From contig JAEZHR010000333.1 of assembly GCA_023416415.1 (NCBI GenBank), positions 1-8,225 on the forward strand: a stretch of 8,225 nt of DNA, read 5' to 3'. The translations under genes and the position numbers were made by a program. Position 1 is the first letter of the stretch; every line of letters begins with the position of its first letter. The notes below the pieces were generated by a model. It had not been told where the DNA came from, made no database searches, and was given only the letters and a program-made list of their open reading frames with translations. Origin of the DNA: Pseudomonadota bacterium. GTDB taxonomy: Bacteria; Pseudomonadota; Gammaproteobacteria; Burkholderiales; Burkholderiaceae_D. Of this stretch, positions 5,516-8,225 are shown piece by piece.

Positions 5516-7003
5516 TCAGAAGCGCGGCAGGTGAGGAAACTTCAACTGCCCGCCCGACACGCGCATCCGACCGTACTCGGCACAGCGATGCAGGGTGGGG
5601 ATGGCCTTGTCCGGGTTCAGCAGAAAGGCCGTGTCGAAGGCACGCTTGACGGCAAAAAAGGCTTCCAGCTCCCTGGCGCCGAACTGCACGCACATGGAAT
5701 TGATCTTCTCGATACCGACGCCGTGCTCACCGGTAATGGTGCCTCCGACCTCGACGCACAGCTCCAGGATATCGGCGCCGAACGCTTCGGCGCGCTCGAA
5801 TTCGCCTGGCTGGTTGGCATCGAACAGGATCAGCGGATGGAGATTGCCGTCGCCGGCATGAAAGACGTTGGCACAGCGCAGTCGGTGCTTCTTTTCCATG
5901 TCGGCGATGCGCAGCAAGACCTCGGCCAAACGCTTGCGCGGAATGGTGCCGTCCATGCAGTAGTAGTCGGGCGAGATACGCCCTGCCGCAGGAAAGGCAT
6001 TCTTGCGTCCGGACCAGAACTTCATGCGCTCGGATTCGTCGCGCGACACGGCGATGGCGGTCGCACCGGACGCGCGCAGCACCTCCGACATGCGCGCGAT
6101 CTCGTCTTCCACTTCTTCCGGAATGCCATCCGATTCGCACAGCAGGATGGCTTCGGCCTCGGTGTCGTAGCCGGCCTTCACGAAGGGCTCGACCATGCGC
6201 GAGGAAGTCTTGTCCATCATCTCCAGCCCGGCCGGAATGATGCCGGCGGCGATCACGTTCGCCACCGCGTCACCGCCTTTCACCACGTCGTCGAAGGACG
6301 CCATGATCACGCGCGCCTGCTGGGGCTTGGGGATCAGGCGGACCGTGACTTCAGTGACCACGCCGAGCATGCCTTCGGAACCGATGAACACGGCCAGCAG
6401 GTCGAGCCCGGGAGCATCGAGGGCTTCGCTGCCCAGCTCGACCACCTCGCCCTCGATTGTGACCATGCGTACACGCAGCACGTTATGTACTGTCAGCCCG
6501 TACTTCAGGCAATGCACGCCGCCGGAGTTCTCGGCCACGTTGCCGCCGATCGTGCAGGCGATCTGCGAGGACGGGTCGGGCGCGTAGTACAGGCCGTGCG
6601 CGCCGGCTGCTTCCGAGATGGCCAGATTGCGCACCCCCGGTTGCACGACCGCGGTACGCGCCAGCGGGTCAAGCTGGAGGATGCGGTTGAGCCGGGCAGT
6701 GGAAAGCACGACGCCGTCGGCGATCGGCATGGCGCCGCCCGAGAGTCCCGTGCCCGCGCCGCGCGGGACGATCGGTGCCTTCTGCATGCGGCAGGCATTG
6801 AGCGCCGCGATCACCTGCTCTTCGTTTTGCGGCAGCACGACCACCATCGGCAACTGGCGATAGGCAGACAGGCCATCACATTCGTAGGGCCGCGTATCCT
6901 CTTCGTTGAACAGCACGCAATGCTCGGGCAGGACCGCGCGCAAGGCGGCCACCACTTCACGCTGACGGGCTGGCGTGGATGCGGGGGATTCGGGAGCGTT
7001 CAT
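5516..7003 (-). CDS. glcD: glycolate oxidase FAD-linked catalytic subunit GlcD
   Basis: GlcD is the catalytic FAD subunit that oxidises glycolate to glyoxylate (often D-lactate too), letting the cell use glycolate as a carbon source or clear it from phosphoglycolate salvage. The 495-residue product (E. coli GlcD has 499) has the PCMH FAD-binding domain with PRGAGTGLSGG at 80-90, the segment SSQIACTIGGNVAENSGG at 145-162, and FIGSEGMLG at 207-214. The C-terminal FAD-oxidase domain carries FHAGDGNLHP at 381-390 (H382, H389) and GEHGVG at 425-430 (E426, H427), as in glycolate and D-lactate oxidases. The start is ATG 7003; the frame is open a further 47 codons, but those residues are not family-like. 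A clear Shine-Dalgarno is missing. It opens the glcDEF operon and follows a co-directional LysR-family gene after 148 bases. Confidence 0.95.
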   Translation of the reverse strand: MNAPESPASTPARQREVVAALRAVLPEHCVLFNEEDTRPYECDGLSAYRQLPMVVVLPQNEEQVIAALNACRMQKAPIVPRGAGTGLSGGAMPIADGVVLSTARLNRILQLDPLARTAVVQPGVRNLAISEAAGAHGLYYAPDPSSQIACTIGGNVAENSGGVHCLKYGLTVHNVLRVRMVTIEGEVVELGSEALDAPGLDLLAVFIGSEGMLGVVTEVTVRLIPKPQQARVIMASFDDVVKGGDAVANVIAAGIIPAGLEMMDKTSSRMVEPFVKAGYDTEAEAILLCESDGIPEEVEDEIARMSEVLRASGATAIAVSRDESERMKFWSGRKNAFPAAGRISPDYYCMDGTIPRKRLAEVLLRIADMEKKHRLRCANVFHAGDGNLHPLILFDANQPGEFERAEAFGADILELCVEVGGTITGEHGVGIEKINSMCVQFGARELEAFFAVKRAFDTAFLLNPDKAIPTLHRCAEYGRMRVSGGQLKFPHLPRF

Positions 7004-7113
7004 GAAGTAAGGCAGTCGTTTGCGGCAAACAGGGTCAGAAGGTGCAGGCTGCGCGAGAAGTAACGAAGAGTGTAGCGAAAACGCGCCGGCAAGGGAGTGC
7101 GCTCCGGATGAAA

Positions 7114-7147
7114 GGCTTGACCGCGCCGCGCGAAAAATTTTCAAGCC
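7114..7147. promoter_or_regulatory. 7-base inverted repeat between the regulator gene and glcD
   Basis: GGCTTGA (7114-7120) and TCAAGCC (7141-7147) are perfect inverted arms separated by 20 bases, with an A/T-rich core GAAAAATTTTC (7132-7142) overlapping the right arm. The element begins 4 bases beyond the LysR-gene stop and lies about 110 bases upstream of glcD. Two readings fit: a regulator-binding dyad for glcDEF, or a transcript-end hairpin for the regulator. Only a three-base T-run follows on the minus strand, so it is weak as an intrinsic terminator. The remaining gap toward glcD has no strong promoter; TACACT, read on the minus strand at about 7070-7075, is the best -10-like hexamer and has no good -35 partner. 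Confidence 0.4.
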
Positions 7148-7151
7148 CGCG

Positions 7152-8042
7152 TCAGACGTTCAAGAATGCCGTCCGCAGCCAGTCGAGGAAAGCGGCCACC
7201 TCCGGACGCTCATGCGCTCGCTGCTCGTACGCGACATAGTAGGCGTGCGGCGGTGTCTTGAGCTGAATGTCGGGAAAGACCTTCACCAGTTCACCACGAT
7301 CGATGTACTCCTGCGCGAAATGCGCCCGCGTAAGTCCGATCCCGTATCCGTGACGCACGGCTTCCAGCAACAGCCCGAGATCGTCGACACGCAGCCCGGT
7401 AGACGGCTCCGGCCAGTCCAGTCCGGCCACTTCGAACCACGGCTGCCATGGCTCGAGCGCGGAACGCAGCAAGGTGGCCTTCCTCAAGTCGGCCGCTTGC
7501 TCCAGGCCACCAATTCCGGCCAGATACGCGGGCGTGGCAACCGCGAAGCTGGGCTCTTCGAACAGTTTCTCGATCACCATGTCTGGATAGTTGCCGACGC
7601 CGAAGCGCACCTCCAGGTCGCTTTCCGACAGCGCGAGGTCGTACAGCGGAACGGACAGGAAGACTTCGACCAAGATCTCCGGATGACGCGCCGCGAAGTC
7701 GGCCAGGCGCGGCATCAGCAGGCAGCGCGCAAAGGTCGGCGGCGCCGTCAGCTTGACCCGCGGCAAGGTCGCGGCACTGCGATGCGGCAGCGGAAAATCC
7801 GACAAGGTGCGCAAGGCGCTGCGCACCACTTCCAGATAACGGTGGCCGAATTCGGACAGCCTGAGGCTGCGGCCGTCGCGCACGAACAGGCGCTCGCCCA
7901 CGAACTCTTCAAGCAGGCGGATGCGATGCGACAGCGCCGAAGGGGTGATGCAAAGCTCGTCGGCCGCCAGCGCGAAGGAGCCGAGACGGGCGGACGCTTC
8001 GAATGCGGACAGGGCATGAACCGGGGGCAGGCGGATGGGCAT
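7152..8042 (-). CDS. LysR-family transcriptional regulator, GcvA-like
   Basis: The 296-residue protein has normal LysR-family length. Residues 1-65 form the winged helix-turn-helix: LPPVHALSAFEASARLGSF, then the recognition-helix region ITPSALSHRIRLLEE and the wing ending RSLRLSEFGHRYL. The LPP-AL-AFE opening is typical of the GcvA/TrpI subgroup. The remainder (about 90-296) is the periplasmic-binding-protein-like effector domain. No signal peptide or membrane segment is expected. It lies upstream of and co-directional with glcDEF, 148 bases from glcD, and divergent from the adenosyltransferase gene. Control of glcDEF, with glycolate or a related acid as effector, is a reasonable inference from position but is not shown by sequence; the classic E. 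coli glc regulator GlcC is a GntR-family protein, so this would be a different regulator type. ATG 8042 is preceded by little Shine-Dalgarno signal. Confidence 0.9.
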   Translation of the reverse strand: MPIRLPPVHALSAFEASARLGSFALAADELCITPSALSHRIRLLEEFVGERLFVRDGRSLRLSEFGHRYLEVVRSALRTLSDFPLPHRSAATLPRVKLTAPPTFARCLLMPRLADFAARHPEILVEVFLSVPLYDLALSESDLEVRFGVGNYPDMVIEKLFEEPSFAVATPAYLAGIGGLEQAADLRKATLLRSALEPWQPWFEVAGLDWPEPSTGLRVDDLGLLLEAVRHGYGIGLTRAHFAQEYIDRGELVKVFPDIQLKTPPHAYYVAYEQRAHERPEVAAFLDWLRTAFLNV

Positions 8043-8083
8043 CTTGCAAACTCGGGTCAGTCAGGCGGACTTGCGGGGTATCG

Positions 8084-8089
8084 ATTCTA
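8084..8089 (-). promoter_or_regulatory. candidate -10 element for the LysR-family gene
   Basis: Read on the minus strand this is TAGAAT, five of six matches to the sigma-70 -10 consensus, 41 bases before the regulator's ATG. No good -35 hexamer is found at 16-18 bases, so it would need activation or an alternative contact. It sits between CGGGG and CCCCG arms (8074-8078 and 8092-8096) that form a 5-base inverted repeat around it, in the 140-base divergent region shared with the adenosyltransferase gene. Confidence 0.35.
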
Positions 8090-8182
8090 CTCCCCGTGCT
8101 GCGACCGGAATGACAGGGCGGAAACAACGACATGCGCGGATATGCCGTATCCTGCCCACTTCCGCAACCAACGAAACGCACC

Positions 8183-8225
8183 ATGGGCAACCGACTCTCG
8201 AAGATCGCCACGCGCACCGGAGACA
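8183..8225 (+). CDS. ATP:cob(I)alamin adenosyltransferase, PduO type (partial, 5' end only)
   Basis: Only the first 14 codons are inside the window; the frame is open at the right edge. The peptide MGNRLSKIATRTGD matches the very conserved N-terminus of PduO/MMAB-type corrinoid adenosyltransferases, where the TRTGD segment belongs to the ATP-binding site. The enzyme transfers the adenosyl group of ATP to cob(I)alamin to make adenosylcobalamin. The gene is divergent from the LysR-family regulator with 140 bases between the starts. No clear Shine-Dalgarno precedes ATG 8183. Identity rests on a short but distinctive peptide; the rest of the gene is outside the window. Confidence 0.8.
   Translation, partial: MGNRLSKIATRTGD

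Noticed and set aside
7042..7052. 11-base word shared with positions 2-12
   Set aside because: Several such matches are expected by chance in a window of this size.
5531..7063. Plus-strand open frame of 510 codons opposite glcD
   Set aside because: Antisense to an intact GlcD; the His- and Arg-rich composition is typical of a shadow frame.
8148..8153. TATCCT as a -10 element for the adenosyltransferase gene
   Set aside because: Only four of six matches and no -35 at suitable spacing; too weak to list.

Overview
This 8.2 kb window reads as chromosomal DNA from a GC-rich betaproteobacterium, most likely Burkholderiales (an Oxalobacteraceae-like member is plausible). The basis is protein similarity recalled from memory: PilT and PilU close to the Pseudomonas/Burkholderiales type, a GlcD-GlcE-GlcF glycolate oxidase operon, and a cob(I)alamin adenosyltransferase beside it. 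I see no integrase, transposase, CRISPR array, tRNA, rRNA or phage gene. Nearly all coding capacity is conserved housekeeping genes.

Layout. Bases 1-70 are the upstream region of pilT and open with a perfect 15-base palindrome. pilT (71-1114, +) and pilU (1306-2442, +) encode the two paralogous hexameric ATPases of type IV pilus retraction. Between them lies a 191-base gap with a diverged tandem repeat (two 63-base units, each able to fold into two hairpins), followed by a small hairpin in front of the pilU ribosome binding site. A cysteine-type glutathione peroxidase gene (2439-2930, +) starts inside the pilU stop codon. A 286-base convergent gap (2931-3216) has no gene I can support.

The minus strand then carries, in transcription order from the right, a GcvA-like LysR-family regulator (8042-7152), glcD (7003-5516), glcE (5513-4458) and glcF (4455-3217). 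glcD/E/F are packed with 2-base gaps and encode the FAD- and iron-sulfur-containing glycolate dehydrogenase that feeds electrons from glycolate oxidation to the respiratory chain. The regulator is co-directional and sits 148 bases upstream of glcD; a 7-base inverted repeat lies in that gap. At the right edge a PduO-type ATP:cob(I)alamin adenosyltransferase begins on the + strand (8183 onward, cut by the window), divergent from the regulator.

I do not see a new multi-gene system. The signals most worth checking are non-coding: the two-unit structured repeat between pilT and pilU, whose two copies differ only by transitions, mostly at CpG positions; the competing pairing at the pilU ribosome binding site; and the inverted repeat ahead of glcD.
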